Below are positions 34,454 to 42,466 of a stretch of DNA of 64,000 nt, in pieces. A program made the position numbers and the translations under genes. The notes beneath the pieces are model-generated. The model was given only the letters and a program-made list of their open reading frames with translations, did not search any database and was not told where the DNA came from. Each line of letters opens with the position of its first letter. Positions within the stretch are counted from its first letter, which is position 1. Origin of the DNA: Actinomadura barringtoniae (GTDB lineage Bacteria > Actinomycetota > Actinomycetes > Streptosporangiales > Streptosporangiaceae); NCBI RefSeq assembly GCF_017573505.1, contig NZ_JAGEOJ010000011.1, forward strand, positions 248,001 to 312,000. The letters run 5' to 3'.

Positions 34454-37069
34454 GTGACTGCCCCCGCCGAACGGCGCACGATCCAAGGCTCCCTCGCCGC
34501 TTCGCGCCCGGCGGACGACATGATCGGTGACGACACTGCCGCCCGCTTCAACGGTTCGCCGGCTCCCTGCCAGCTGCCGAGTGACGTCTCTCCGTTCTGT
34601 GGACGGAGCGGAACGATCACGAACATGGACGAACTCCTGCGCGGCTCAATGGACAACACCGCACCGCTGGTGATCGTCATCCAGGGCATGGCCGGCGTCG
34701 GCAAAACGGCGCTTGCCGTGCACTGGGCTCACAAGATCGCTTCACGCTTCCCGGACGGCCAGTTGTTCGTCGACCTTCGCGGACACACTGCCGAGGCGGC
34801 GATGGATCCGCAGGAGGCGCTCGATCGCATCCTGCGCGGGCTCGGGGTGCCGGGCGAACTCGTTCCCACCACGTTGGACGCGAAGATCCTGTTGGCCAGG
34901 ACGCATTTCGCTTCGCGATCGATGCTGCTGATCCTCGATAATGCGGTGAGTTCCGACCAGGTGCACTCACTGCTGGCCTCCGGTCGCTCCTGCACCACCA
35001 TCGTCACCAGCCGCAACCGCCTCCCTGGCCTGATCGTCAAGAGCAGTGTCCACACCGTGGACCTGGATGTTCTCCAACCTGAAGAGGCCCATGAACTCGT
35101 GTCCGGGCTACTCGGCGTCGGCGAGGCGTCCGCGCACCCGGAAGCAATCGCCGAGCTCTCCAAACAGTGCGCTTACCTCCCTCTTGCGCTGCGCATCGCA
35201 GCCGCCAACCGCCGCGTCCGCACGAACACGACCGTCGCTGAGATTGCTCGTGAGCTCGGCGAGGGCGACAGGCTGTCGGCTCTCGCGCACGACGACGACC
35301 CGTACACGAGCGCTGTGCGGACTGCATTCGACTGTTCCTACCGCGAGCTCGCCAATGAGGAGAAGCGCGCCTTCTGCCTGCTCGGCCTTGTCACCGGACC
35401 GGATTTCGGGCCGGAGGTCGTCGCAGCGCTGCTAGAGCGTGGCCCGGTAGCGACCCGTCAGATTCTCCGTGGGCTTACTCTCGCTAATCTGGTGCAGGAT
35501 GTCGGCACGGAGCGATTCCGCCTCCACGACCTGATGTCCGATTATGCGCGCGAACGCCTTCGGTCGGAGGATCTCGCACAGGAACAGTCGGAAGCCCGAT
35601 GGCGGCTGTTCGACTGGCTTCTCGGGACGGCCCAGAACGCAGCCGAGATCCTCGGACCCCCGCGCCGACCCTCCGCTTCGCCGCTATCCCTTGAGTTGGA
35701 CAAGGCCCTGAAATGGTACGAGCGTGAGCGTCATCTCCTCGTAGCGACCACTCGGCAGGCGGCACTCGGCGGCTTCCACAAGGTGACCTGGCAGCTTGCC
35801 GACGCGCTCTTCGCCTTCCTGGATCTGCGGGCCTACACCCAGGACAACCTTGAGGTACATCAGTACGGTGCCCAGGCTGCGGAGCTAGGTCGAGACCACC
35901 TCCCGCTGGCGACAATGCTCCGCCACCTCGCCTGCATCTACCGTGAACAAGGCCGTTACGAAAAGGCGATCCGGGTTGGCGAACGTGCACGCGCGCTGTC
36001 GGCCGCACACAAAGATCAATGGTCCGAAGCCGAGTCGATGGCCACGCTGGCGAGTATCCACTGGCGCTGTTCCAACTACGAGCAGGTGCGGAGACTGACC
36101 GACGGCGCATTGCAGATCCGGCAGAGGCTCGGCGACCGCAGAGGCGAAGCCGAATGCCTCCACGACCTGGCCAGAATTCATCGGCGTCTCGGCCATTGTT
36201 CGGATGCGCTCCGATGCGACCTCGAAGCGCTCGATCTTCGTCAGGAGCTTGCTGACCGGCACGGCGAGGCGCGGTCTTTCCTCAACCTGTCCCGGGTGTT
36301 CTGCCGCATGGGCATGCACGTGTGGGGGCTTCAGGCGGCTGATGAAGCATTGGAGATCTACACGCAGCTCGGCGCGAAACCAGGACAGGCCGTAGCGCTG
36401 TGCAGCAGCGCAAACATCCTCCGCCATCTCAACCAGCCGCGTGAGGCGTATCTCCAAGCCGCCGAGGCTCTGGAGATTCAGATCCAGATCGGCGATAGCC
36501 GCGGTGAGGTCGCAACGCGGGACAATCTGGCGCGGGTCCATCTAGCGCTCGGCGAGGTCGGCAAAGCTCTCACGCATGCCCGCATCGCCTTGAGCATCGA
36601 TGAGCAGCTCATGGATCCGTACGGAATCGCCCTGCGGCGCCACACTATCGGCCTGATCATGATGCGGAGGCAGTCTTACGACGCTGCAATGGGCGAGCTC
36701 GAGGGTGAACTGGCCCTCCGTGAGGAGATCGGGGACGTGCGCGGGACCGCCAGCACTTACATCGCCATGGCGGAGCTCTGCGACCGGATGGGGCTGGGTC
36801 CGACGGCTGCGCGCCACGCCCGGGACGCGGTCACGATCGAGCGCGGATTCGACAACCCCTTCGCACTTGGCCGTCGGCTCTCACAGGCCGCCAGGATCGT
36901 CGCCCGCAATGACTGCCTGGAGGCCGCTCGGCCCTATTGGGAGGAAGCTCGCCGCCTCCTCATGGACTTCGACGCCCGGTGCCTCTCGCCCTCGTCGACC
37001 GCGTGCAGAGCCACTAGGTGTGCCTGTCAGTTCGTGGTGCCGGAGTCACATGACGTAGCTGACCTGTAG
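34454..37069 (+). CDS. STAND ATPase with NB-ARC domain and TPR repeats
   Basis: An 871-residue signal-transduction ATPase. The NB-ARC core has Walker A GMAGVGKT (78-85), Walker B MLLILDNA (Asp162), sensor TIVTSRNRL, the GLPL-like YLPLALRIAAA and an MHD-like FRLHDLM (357-360). Residues about 450-840 are a run of TPRs (repeats such as HLACIYREQGRYEKAIRVGE). The N-terminus before the ATPase is only 70 residues, with no SARP or effector domain, unlike AfsR-type regulators. Such proteins oligomerise on sensing a ligand; here a separate effector would be needed. GTG 34454 follows GGAGAG. The next gene, a cNMP-binding/cyclase fusion, is 210 bases downstream. Confidence 0.88.
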   Translation: MTAPAERRTIQGSLAASRPADDMIGDDTAARFNGSPAPCQLPSDVSPFCGRSGTITNMDELLRGSMDNTAPLVIVIQGMAGVGKTALAVHWAHKIASRFPDGQLFVDLRGHTAEAAMDPQEALDRILRGLGVPGELVPTTLDAKILLARTHFASRSMLLILDNAVSSDQVHSLLASGRSCTTIVTSRNRLPGLIVKSSVHTVDLDVLQPEEAHELVSGLLGVGEASAHPEAIAELSKQCAYLPLALRIAAANRRVRTNTTVAEIARELGEGDRLSALAHDDDPYTSAVRTAFDCSYRELANEEKRAFCLLGLVTGPDFGPEVVAALLERGPVATRQILRGLTLANLVQDVGTERFRLHDLMSDYARERLRSEDLAQEQSEARWRLFDWLLGTAQNAAEILGPPRRPSASPLSLELDKALKWYERERHLLVATTRQAALGGFHKVTWQLADALFAFLDLRAYTQDNLEVHQYGAQAAELGRDHLPLATMLRHLACIYREQGRYEKAIRVGERARALSAAHKDQWSEAESMATLASIHWRCSNYEQVRRLTDGALQIRQRLGDRRGEAECLHDLARIHRRLGHCSDALRCDLEALDLRQELADRHGEARSFLNLSRVFCRMGMHVWGLQAADEALEIYTQLGAKPGQAVALCSSANILRHLNQPREAYLQAAEALEIQIQIGDSRGEVATRDNLARVHLALGEVGKALTHARIALSIDEQLMDPYGIALRRHTIGLIMMRRQSYDAAMGELEGELALREEIGDVRGTASTYIAMAELCDRMGLGPTAARHARDAVTIERGFDNPFALGRRLSQAARIVARNDCLEAARPYWEEARRLLMDFDARCLSPSSTACRATRCACQFVVPESHDVADL

Positions 37070-37073
37070 TAGT

Positions 37074-37087
37074 TAGCTGCGCAGCTA
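37074..37087. repeat. Perfect 14-bp palindrome after the STAND gene
   Basis: TAGCTGCGCAGCTA is its own reverse complement. It begins 5 bases after the STAND stop codon, with 192 bases to the next start. Without a loop it is a poor terminator, so a protein-binding site for the downstream promoter is as likely. Confidence 0.45.
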
Positions 37088-37279
37088 GTGACCTCGTGCT
37101 TGATCATGGCAATGGCCCATGGGGCATGACCGGCAAAGTGATCCATGCAGACGCTGCCCAAGCAGATCTCATGGAAATGCCCGTCCACGCCCGAACAACG
37201 TGTCATACGACATCGTAAGTTCCGGTGCCCTCGGTGATGCTGGCGGCAGATGCGCGTCGATGCCCGGGAAGGAGCCCGC

Positions 37280-38692
37280 ATGGAGCGGTCACCATCGGCA
37301 CGTCGCTGGGAACACCCGCCGGAGCACAGTTTCTGGATGTCGCTCAGCGCTGTGGAGCGGGAGGCGTTCGAGGACGCCGGCGACGAGATCGTCCTTCCGG
37401 CGGGCGCGGTCGTGTGTGCCGAGGAGCTCGACTCCGCCCACGTCACCCTCATCAAGTCGGGCTGGTCCAAGGTGGTGATGTCCGAAGGCCACGACGAGTG
37501 GATCGTTGCACTGCGCGGTCCGGGAGACATCGTGGGGGAGCGGGCCGCGATGACACGGCGCTCCCGTTCGGCAGTGGTGATCGCCTTGGACGACGTGCGC
37601 GGCATCGCCTTGTCCGCTTCCAGGTTCCACGACTTGATTTCGGAGCACCCACGACTCCAGAGCGTCCTGGCGAAGCAGGAACAGGAGCGGCTGGCCGAGG
37701 ACAATGAACCCCTGCTGAGGACCGGGGCGGACGAAATCGAGTACCGGCTGGCCTACCTTCTGTCCGAGCTCGCGTTCCGCCGCGGCGAGCGCACACCTGC
37801 GGGCACGACGTTGAGCCTTCCGCTGTCGCGCAAAGACCTGGCCCGCTGGGCGGACGCCGAACGCGACGACATCGGGCAGGTCCTCAAGATCTGGCGCCGG
37901 CATGGTTTGATCGTCACCGCACGCCACAGCTTGACGATCGTGGACGCGCAGAATCTCAACGACCTGTACTCGCGCCGCGCGAAGGACGTCGAATGGTCGT
38001 CTCTCAACTGCTCGATCTTCTTCATTGACGTGGTCGGGTTCAGTTCGGCAGTCCGCGACGAGAGCGATCGGGCCGAGGTCCGGACCGCGCTTTACGACAT
38101 TCTCGTACAGGCGTTCAAGGAGTCGGGGCTGTCATGGTCGTCCTGCTACCACGAGGACCGCGGCGACGGAGTCCTGGTGATCGTGCCCCCAGCCATCCCC
38201 ACGCGCTCGGTCGCCGATCCTCTGCTGGCCTGGCTCCGGGTAGGTCTGCGCCGCCACAACCGCCGAGCGAGCGCGGCGATGTGCATCAGACTTCGTGCCG
38301 CACTTCATGTTGGTCCGGTGGTGCGAGACAGGGAGGGCCTCAGCGGGGACGCGATCATTAACACGGCTCGCATGCTGGATTCCGGCCCGCTGCGAGCCGC
38401 GCTGGAGGAGTCCAAGGCTGACCTGGCATTCATGGTTTCCGACCACGTATTCGTTTCGTCCATCCGAACCACGGTGGGCATGCTGGACGCCGATGCCTTC
38501 ACACCCGTGGACTTCCAACTCAAGTCGTCCCACATCAAAGCGTGGTTGTACGTACCTCCTGACAGCGGTCGAGAGACACGGCCGCAGGCACCCCGACAGG
38601 ACGCCCAGCCACCCCAGCAGGGCTCCACCCATTTCCACGGGGCGGTCAGTATCCAAGGCGACGTCATCACCGGAACCAAGCACGTCGGCTGA
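37280..38692 (+). CDS. Crp-type cNMP-binding regulator fused to a cyclase homology domain
   Basis: A 470-residue protein. Residues 20-125 form a cyclic-nucleotide-binding domain with a phosphate-binding cassette (IVGERAAMTRRSRSAVV; Glu87, Arg96). Residues 150-222 form a Crp-like winged helix (LSRKDLARWADAERDDIGQVLKIW). Residues 243-400 form a class III nucleotidyl-cyclase homology domain with both metal Asp positions (Asp250 in FFIDVVGFS, Asp296 in RGDGVLV). The transition-state Asn/Arg segment reads GDAIINTARMLD, with Asn one place out of register. The C-terminus ends FHGAVSIQGDVITG, a short beta-rich tail common in actinobacterial signalling proteins. ATG 37280 follows GGAAGGAG. Catalytic competence is open. 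Confidence 0.82.
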   Translation: MERSPSARRWEHPPEHSFWMSLSAVEREAFEDAGDEIVLPAGAVVCAEELDSAHVTLIKSGWSKVVMSEGHDEWIVALRGPGDIVGERAAMTRRSRSAVVIALDDVRGIALSASRFHDLISEHPRLQSVLAKQEQERLAEDNEPLLRTGADEIEYRLAYLLSELAFRRGERTPAGTTLSLPLSRKDLARWADAERDDIGQVLKIWRRHGLIVTARHSLTIVDAQNLNDLYSRRAKDVEWSSLNCSIFFIDVVGFSSAVRDESDRAEVRTALYDILVQAFKESGLSWSSCYHEDRGDGVLVIVPPAIPTRSVADPLLAWLRVGLRRHNRRASAAMCIRLRAALHVGPVVRDREGLSGDAIINTARMLDSGPLRAALEESKADLAFMVSDHVFVSSIRTTVGMLDADAFTPVDFQLKSSHIKAWLYVPPDSGRETRPQAPRQDAQPPQQGSTHFHGAVSIQGDVITGTKHVG

Positions 38693-38888
38693 GGCCGTGA
38701 CATCCGCTCTCGCCTGTTGTCAGCGGTGTGAGCCAGCTGACGGTCGAGGAGAGACGGCACCTGCCGCAGATCGTGCCGCCCGCTCTTCTCATGATCTCAC
38801 CCAGAGTGATGGCTGGGGCGCGGCTGGGAGACGGAGCGGTAGTGGTCAGGAGGTGATGATCTCCGAATCTCTCCCGAAAACGATCAAA

Positions 38889-38915
38889 GCCCCGCCTCGT
38901 GGTGTGAGGCAGGGC
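38889..38915 (+). terminator. Hairpin after the Crp-cyclase gene
   Basis: The arms GCCCCGCCTC (38889-38898) and GAGGCAGGGC (38906-38915) pair over 10 positions with one mismatch and a 7-base loop. It lies between two convergent units, the Crp-cyclase gene and the tRNA cluster, and may serve both. It resembles the hairpin at 22566-22600, including the preceding ATCAA. Confidence 0.6.
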
Positions 38916-38936
38916 CTGTGACCTGGTGTTACCGGG

Positions 38937-39008
38937 TGGGCGATACTGGGATTGAACCAGTGACCTCTACCGTGTCAAGGTAGCGCTCTCCCACTGAGCT
39001 AATCGCCC
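38937..39008 (-). tRNA. tRNA-Val(GAC)
   Basis: A 72-base cloverleaf. The acceptor stem GGGCGAT/ATCGCCC is complete, the D-arm reads TAGCTCAGTGGGAGAGC, the anticodon loop TTGACAC gives anticodon GAC, and the T-arm contains GGTTCAATCC. The terminal CCA is not fully encoded. It is the last of three tRNAs on this strand. Confidence 0.96.
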
Positions 39009-39040
39009 GGATCCGTGCTTCTGGCGGAAGCGCGGTTTTG

Positions 39041-39111
39041 AGGTGGAGACGGGATTTGAACCCGTGTACACGGCTTTGCAGGCCGTTGCCTCGCCTCTCG
39101 GCCACTCCACC
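39041..39111 (-). tRNA. tRNA-Cys(GCA)
   Basis: A 71-base cloverleaf. The acceptor is GGTGGAG/CTCCACC with U as discriminator base, an identity element of tRNA-Cys. The anticodon loop is CTGCAAA (GCA), and the T-arm has GGTTCAAATCC. It lies between tRNA-Gly and tRNA-Val. Confidence 0.96.
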
Positions 39112-39141
39112 AGGAGGGAGGCCTTCTGCAAGGCCCCTCAG

Positions 39142-39213
39142 AGCGGAAGACGGGATTCGAACCCGCGACCCTCACCTTGGCAAGGTGATGCTCTACCACT
39201 GAGCCACTTCCGC
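39142..39213 (-). tRNA. tRNA-Gly(GCC)
   Basis: A 72-base cloverleaf. The acceptor is GCGGAAG/CTTCCGC, the anticodon loop is TTGCCAA (GCC), and the T-arm contains GGTTCGAATCC. It is the first gene of a Gly-Cys-Val cluster, an order widely conserved in actinobacteria. Confidence 0.96.
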
Positions 39214-39258
39214 TTGCGCTGCTCAGGGGCGGAGCCCCTTCGCGGCGACGGGGAAAGA

Positions 39259-39732
39259 CTAGCGCGAAGTCGGCGCTTCCCCAAACCGGTTTCCCACCTG
39301 GTCGGCGTACCAGGTGACGCCGGTCACATGGTCGGCGATCTCGCGGAGGGTCCAGTTGGGCGAACGGGGGCGGTCCCACTCGTCCGGGCCGCAGGCGGCG
39401 TAGCGGAGTTCGTACCACTGGGCCAGGCGGGGGAGGCGCTGGCGGGCCTCGGAGAGGTCCAGTTCGGTGAAGCGGGCCCAGTCGGAGTCCAGGGTGACCG
39501 AACGGCCGTGCCAGCCGTCGGGGATCGTGGGCGAGCCGGAGAGGAGGGCCTCGACCTCGGACAGGTGGTCGATCAGGTGGTCGCCGATGCGGCGGAGGGC
39601 CTTGTGGGGCGTCCAGACGTTGTCGCCGTCGGTGATCAGGGGGCGGCCGTCCCAGGCGATCCAGGTGGCGGCGAGGTCCAGGCAGTGGTCCACGGCGGTG
39701 ACGACGGCGGTGGCCGGGTTCTTCGGGCTCAT
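39259..39732 (-). CDS. DinB-superfamily protein
   Basis: A 157-residue four-helix-bundle protein. His residues in AVDHCLDLA, IGDHLIDHLSE and REIADHVTGVTWYADQVG are placed as in DinB/YfiT-type metal-binding proteins, some of which are thiol (mycothiol or bacillithiol) transferases. ATG 39732 gives the N-terminus MSPKNPATAVV. It is divergent from an ArsR-type regulator with only 42 bases between start codons, so the two share a promoter region and are probably co-regulated. The exact reaction is unknown. Confidence 0.75.
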   Translation of the reverse strand: MSPKNPATAVVTAVDHCLDLAATWIAWDGRPLITDGDNVWTPHKALRRIGDHLIDHLSEVEALLSGSPTIPDGWHGRSVTLDSDWARFTELDLSEARQRLPRLAQWYELRYAACGPDEWDRPRSPNWTLREIADHVTGVTWYADQVGNRFGEAPTSR

Positions 39733-39733
39733 G

Positions 39734-39773
39734 CTTCGATGCTGGTCGAAGGATGGTTCGCCTAGGGTCGAAG
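39734..39773. promoter_or_regulatory. Operator repeats between DinB and ArsR genes
   Basis: CTTCGA (39734-39739) and TCGAAG (39746-39751) form an inverted repeat. GGTCGAAG occurs twice in direct orientation, at 39744-39751 and 39766-39773, exactly 22 bp apart (two helical turns). A TAGGGT -10-like element (39763-39768) lies 6 bases before the ArsR start, so bound regulator would cover the promoter. Confidence 0.6.
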
Positions 39774-39774
39774 T

Positions 39775-40488
39775 ATGTCCGCAGACCTGACGTACGACTC
39801 CGACATCTCCCTGGTCGCCGGCCTGCTCGCGGACCGCGCCCGGGCCGCCATGCTGACCGTTCTGCTGGACGGGCGGCCGCTCGCGGCGGGGGAGCTGGCG
39901 AGGGTGGCCGGGGTGAGCGCGCAGACGGCGAGCGCCCATCTGTCCAAGCTGCTGGACGGCGGCCTGGTGACCGTGATCAAGCAGGGGCGGCACCGGTACT
40001 ACAGCCTGAAGGGGCCGGAGATCGCCCAGGTGATCGAGGCGCTCAGCACGATCAGCCCGCCGATCAAGGTCAAGAGCCTGCGGCAGTCGCGGGACGCCAA
40101 GCGGCTGCACACGGCCAGGACCTGCTATGACCACCTGGCCGGGGAGGCGGGAGTGGCGCTGTTCGCCGCTTTGCTGGACGGGGGAATGATCGAGCCTGAT
40201 GCGGGTGAGCTGTACGAGGTCACCGAGAAGGGCGACGAGCGGTTCGGGCGGCTGGGCATCGATGTGGAGGAGCTCAGGAAAGGGCGGCGGAGGTTCGCCG
40301 GACATTGCCTGGACTGGACCGAGCGGCGGCCACATCTGAACGGTTCGCTGGGCGCGACGCTGACCACGCGGCTGATCGAGCTGGAGTGGTTCGAGCGGGG
40401 CAGCACGCGCCGGGCGCTGAACGTGACGGAGGTCGGCCTCGCCGGGCTGGCCGACTCGTTCGGCTGCATCCTGCCCCAGCGTGCGTGA
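39775..40488 (+). CDS. ArsR-type regulator with C-terminal extension
   Basis: A 237-residue protein. The N-terminal winged helix reads LLADRARAAMLTVLLDGRPL, then ELARVAGVSAQTASAHLSKLLDGGLV. It is twice the usual ArsR length (about 110): residues 100-237 form a second conserved region with ARTCYDHLAGEAGVALF and RPHLNGSLGA that probably senses a ligand. ATG 39775 has no Shine-Dalgarno, and a TAGGGT box sits 6 bases upstream, suggesting a leaderless transcript. It probably represses the divergent DinB-like gene and itself. Confidence 0.85.
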   Translation: MSADLTYDSDISLVAGLLADRARAAMLTVLLDGRPLAAGELARVAGVSAQTASAHLSKLLDGGLVTVIKQGRHRYYSLKGPEIAQVIEALSTISPPIKVKSLRQSRDAKRLHTARTCYDHLAGEAGVALFAALLDGGMIEPDAGELYEVTEKGDERFGRLGIDVEELRKGRRRFAGHCLDWTERRPHLNGSLGATLTTRLIELEWFERGSTRRALNVTEVGLAGLADSFGCILPQRA

Positions 40489-40518
40489 CCCCAGGGGGCA
40501 CCCGCCACACTGGTGCCC

Positions 40519-41547
40519 ATGAGGGAGGCGTTCGCGCACGTCGGGGGGCTGCTGGCGACAGGGCTGGCCGATGTGACCAGTGACCTCGCGGCGCTGGACT
40601 CGCGGGGCTGGTGGGCCGTCGTGGTCACCTACGAGGGCAAGGTGACCTGCGCGCGGTTCGATGACGTACGGCCCGCGCCGCATCCGGACGGGCCGTGGGC
40701 GCCACCGGGGGAGTGGGAGAGCTCGCTGAGCCAGGCCGCCTATGAGGGCGGTGTCGAACGGATCCGGGCGGCGATCGCCGAGGGGACGGTCTACCAGGCC
40801 AACCTGTGCCGGATCTTGTCGGCGCCGCTGGGGGAGGGCGCCGACATCGCCGGGCTGGGCGTACGGCTGGCGGCGCGGCATCCGGCGCCGTACGCGATGA
40901 CGCTCAGGCTGCCCGGCCTGGAGATCGCCAGCGCCTCGCCCGAGCTCTACCTCTCCAGGGACGGCGAGGTGGTCGAGTCGGGTCCGATCAAGGGCACGGC
41001 GCGTACGGCCGAGGAGCTGACCCCCAAGGACCGCGCCGAGAACGTCATGATCGTGGACCTGGTCCGCAACGACCTGGGCCGCGTCGCCGAGGTCGGGTCG
41101 GTCACCGTGCCGGGGCTGTGCGTCCCCGAGGAGGCGCCCGGCCTGGTGCATTTCGTTTCGACCGTACGGGCCCGCCTCGCACGCGGCATGGGGTGGCCGG
41201 AGCTGCTGGCGGCGACGTTTCCACCGGGTTCGGTGACCGGCGCGCCCAAGTCCAGCGCCCTGACCTTGCTCAATGAACTCGAACCCGCACCGCGCGGCCC
41301 CTACTGTGGAGCCATCGGCTGGGTGGACGCGGACTCCCGGCGCGCCGCCCTCGCGGTCGGCATCCGTACCTTCTGGGCGGAGGACGGGCTGCTGCGCTTC
41401 GGTGCCGGCGCGGGCATCACCTGGGGCTCCGACCCGCATCGAGAATGGCGTGAGACCGAGCTGAAGGCGGCTCGGCTATTGGAGGTGGCTTCCGGTGACG
41501 ACCGGACAGGGCAAGATCTGGATCAACGGGGAACTGCACGACCCTGA
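40519..41547 (+). CDS. pabB: Aminodeoxychorismate synthase component I
   Basis: A 342-residue chorismate-binding enzyme. Key motifs are VYQANLCRILSAPL, SASPELYL, the PIKGTAR motif whose Lys distinguishes PabB from TrpE, the GLVHFVSTVRARL segment and FPPGSVTGAPK. It converts chorismate plus ammonia to aminodeoxychorismate for folate. It is shorter than typical PabB (about 450), with the N-terminal domain reduced. ATG 40519 lacks a ribosome-binding site, and CACACT lies 7 bases upstream, so it may be leaderless; GTG 40513 is an alternative. It overlaps pabC by 53 bases. A glutaminase subunit (PabA) is not in the window. Confidence 0.88.
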   Translation: MREAFAHVGGLLATGLADVTSDLAALDSRGWWAVVVTYEGKVTCARFDDVRPAPHPDGPWAPPGEWESSLSQAAYEGGVERIRAAIAEGTVYQANLCRILSAPLGEGADIAGLGVRLAARHPAPYAMTLRLPGLEIASASPELYLSRDGEVVESGPIKGTARTAEELTPKDRAENVMIVDLVRNDLGRVAEVGSVTVPGLCVPEEAPGLVHFVSTVRARLARGMGWPELLAATFPPGSVTGAPKSSALTLLNELEPAPRGPYCGAIGWVDADSRRAALAVGIRTFWAEDGLLRFGAGAGITWGSDPHREWRETELKAARLLEVASGDDRTGQDLDQRGTARP

Positions 41548-42334
41548 GAACGCGAAGGTGTCGGTCTTCGACCACGGCATCCTCGTCGGCGACGGGGTCT
41601 TCGAGACGGTGAAGGCGACGGGCGGCGAGCCGTTCGCGCTGACCCGCCACCTCAAGCGGCTCGCGGACTCGGCGGCCGGCCTCGGGCTCCCCGCGCCCGA
41701 CCAGGACGCCCTCGCCCAGGGCACGCTCGAGGTGCTGGCCGCGTCCCCCAAGCTCCCGCTGGCGCGCATCCGCATCACCTACACCAGCGGCCCGGGCCCG
41801 CTCGGCTCCGACCGCGGTACGCAGGGCACCACCGTGACCATCATCGTCAGCGAGCAGAAGCCGTTCCCGGCGACCGGCGATGTCACGGTCGTGCCGTGGC
41901 CGCGCAACGAGCGCGGCGCGCTCACCGGCCTCAAGACCATCTCCTACGCCGACAACGCGCTCGCGCTCGCGTACGCCAAGGAGCGCGGCGGCGGCGAGGC
42001 GATCTTCGGCAACCTGGCCGGCAACCTGTGCGAGGGCACCGGCAGCAACATCTTCGTGGTCAAGGGCGGCCGTCTGATCACCCCGACGCTCAGCTCCGGC
42101 TGCCTCGCCGGGATCACTCGCGCGCTGGTGCTCGAATGGTGCGGCGGCGATGAGGAGGACCTCCCCCTGGAGGAGGTTTACCAGGCCGAGGAGGCGTTCC
42201 TGGTCTCCACGACGCGCGACGTCCAGCCGATCCGAGCCATCGACGACACCGTGCTCCCGGTCGCCCCCGGTCCCATCACCACCAAGGCCATGGAGGTCTT
42301 CGCGGCGCGCGGCGCCGAGCTCATGGACCCGTGA
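41495..42334 (+). CDS. pabC: Aminodeoxychorismate lyase (class IV aminotransferase fold)
   Basis: A 279-residue PLP enzyme of fold type IV. The start WINGELHDPENAKVSVFDHG is followed by GDGVFETVKA, the catalytic Lys in TGLKTISYADN, and the phosphate-cup EGTGSNIFVV, as in PabC and branched-chain or D-amino-acid aminotransferases. Its pairing with pabB indicates conversion of aminodeoxychorismate to p-aminobenzoate. GTG 41495 has GGAGGTGG 7 bases upstream, inside the pabB coding region, giving a 53-base overlap and likely coupled translation. Confidence 0.85.
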   Translation: MTTGQGKIWINGELHDPENAKVSVFDHGILVGDGVFETVKATGGEPFALTRHLKRLADSAAGLGLPAPDQDALAQGTLEVLAASPKLPLARIRITYTSGPGPLGSDRGTQGTTVTIIVSEQKPFPATGDVTVVPWPRNERGALTGLKTISYADNALALAYAKERGGGEAIFGNLAGNLCEGTGSNIFVVKGGRLITPTLSSGCLAGITRALVLEWCGGDEEDLPLEEVYQAEEAFLVSTTRDVQPIRAIDDTVLPVAPGPITTKAMEVFAARGAELMDP

Positions 42335-42353
42335 CCTTGACTGAGGTCCGCAA

Positions 42354-42437
42354 CGATCTTGGACCACGGCCCACAAATGATCTTGAAAAATCCGTAATGG
42401 GACCGAGTCTTTACGTGATCCCGATCTTGGGTCACGG
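42354..42437 (+). promoter_or_regulatory. Repeated GATCTTG elements upstream of the GH38 operon
   Basis: CGATCTTGGACCACGG (42354-42369) and CGATCTTGGGTCACGG (42422-42437) match at 14 of 16 bases, with a shorter copy TGATCTTGAAA at 42378-42388 between them. They lie 30-110 bases upstream of the binding-protein start in a stretch of lower GC, a good position for an operator or activator sites. No regulator gene is adjacent. Confidence 0.55.
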
Positions 42438-42466
42438 TGACGGTGACGCTCAAAAAGGAGGTCACC

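Noticed and set aside
38937..39008. tRNA-Val(GAC) 3' end as an attachment site of an integrated element
   Set aside because: No integrase gene and no direct repeat of the tRNA end was seen in the adjacent 9 kb.
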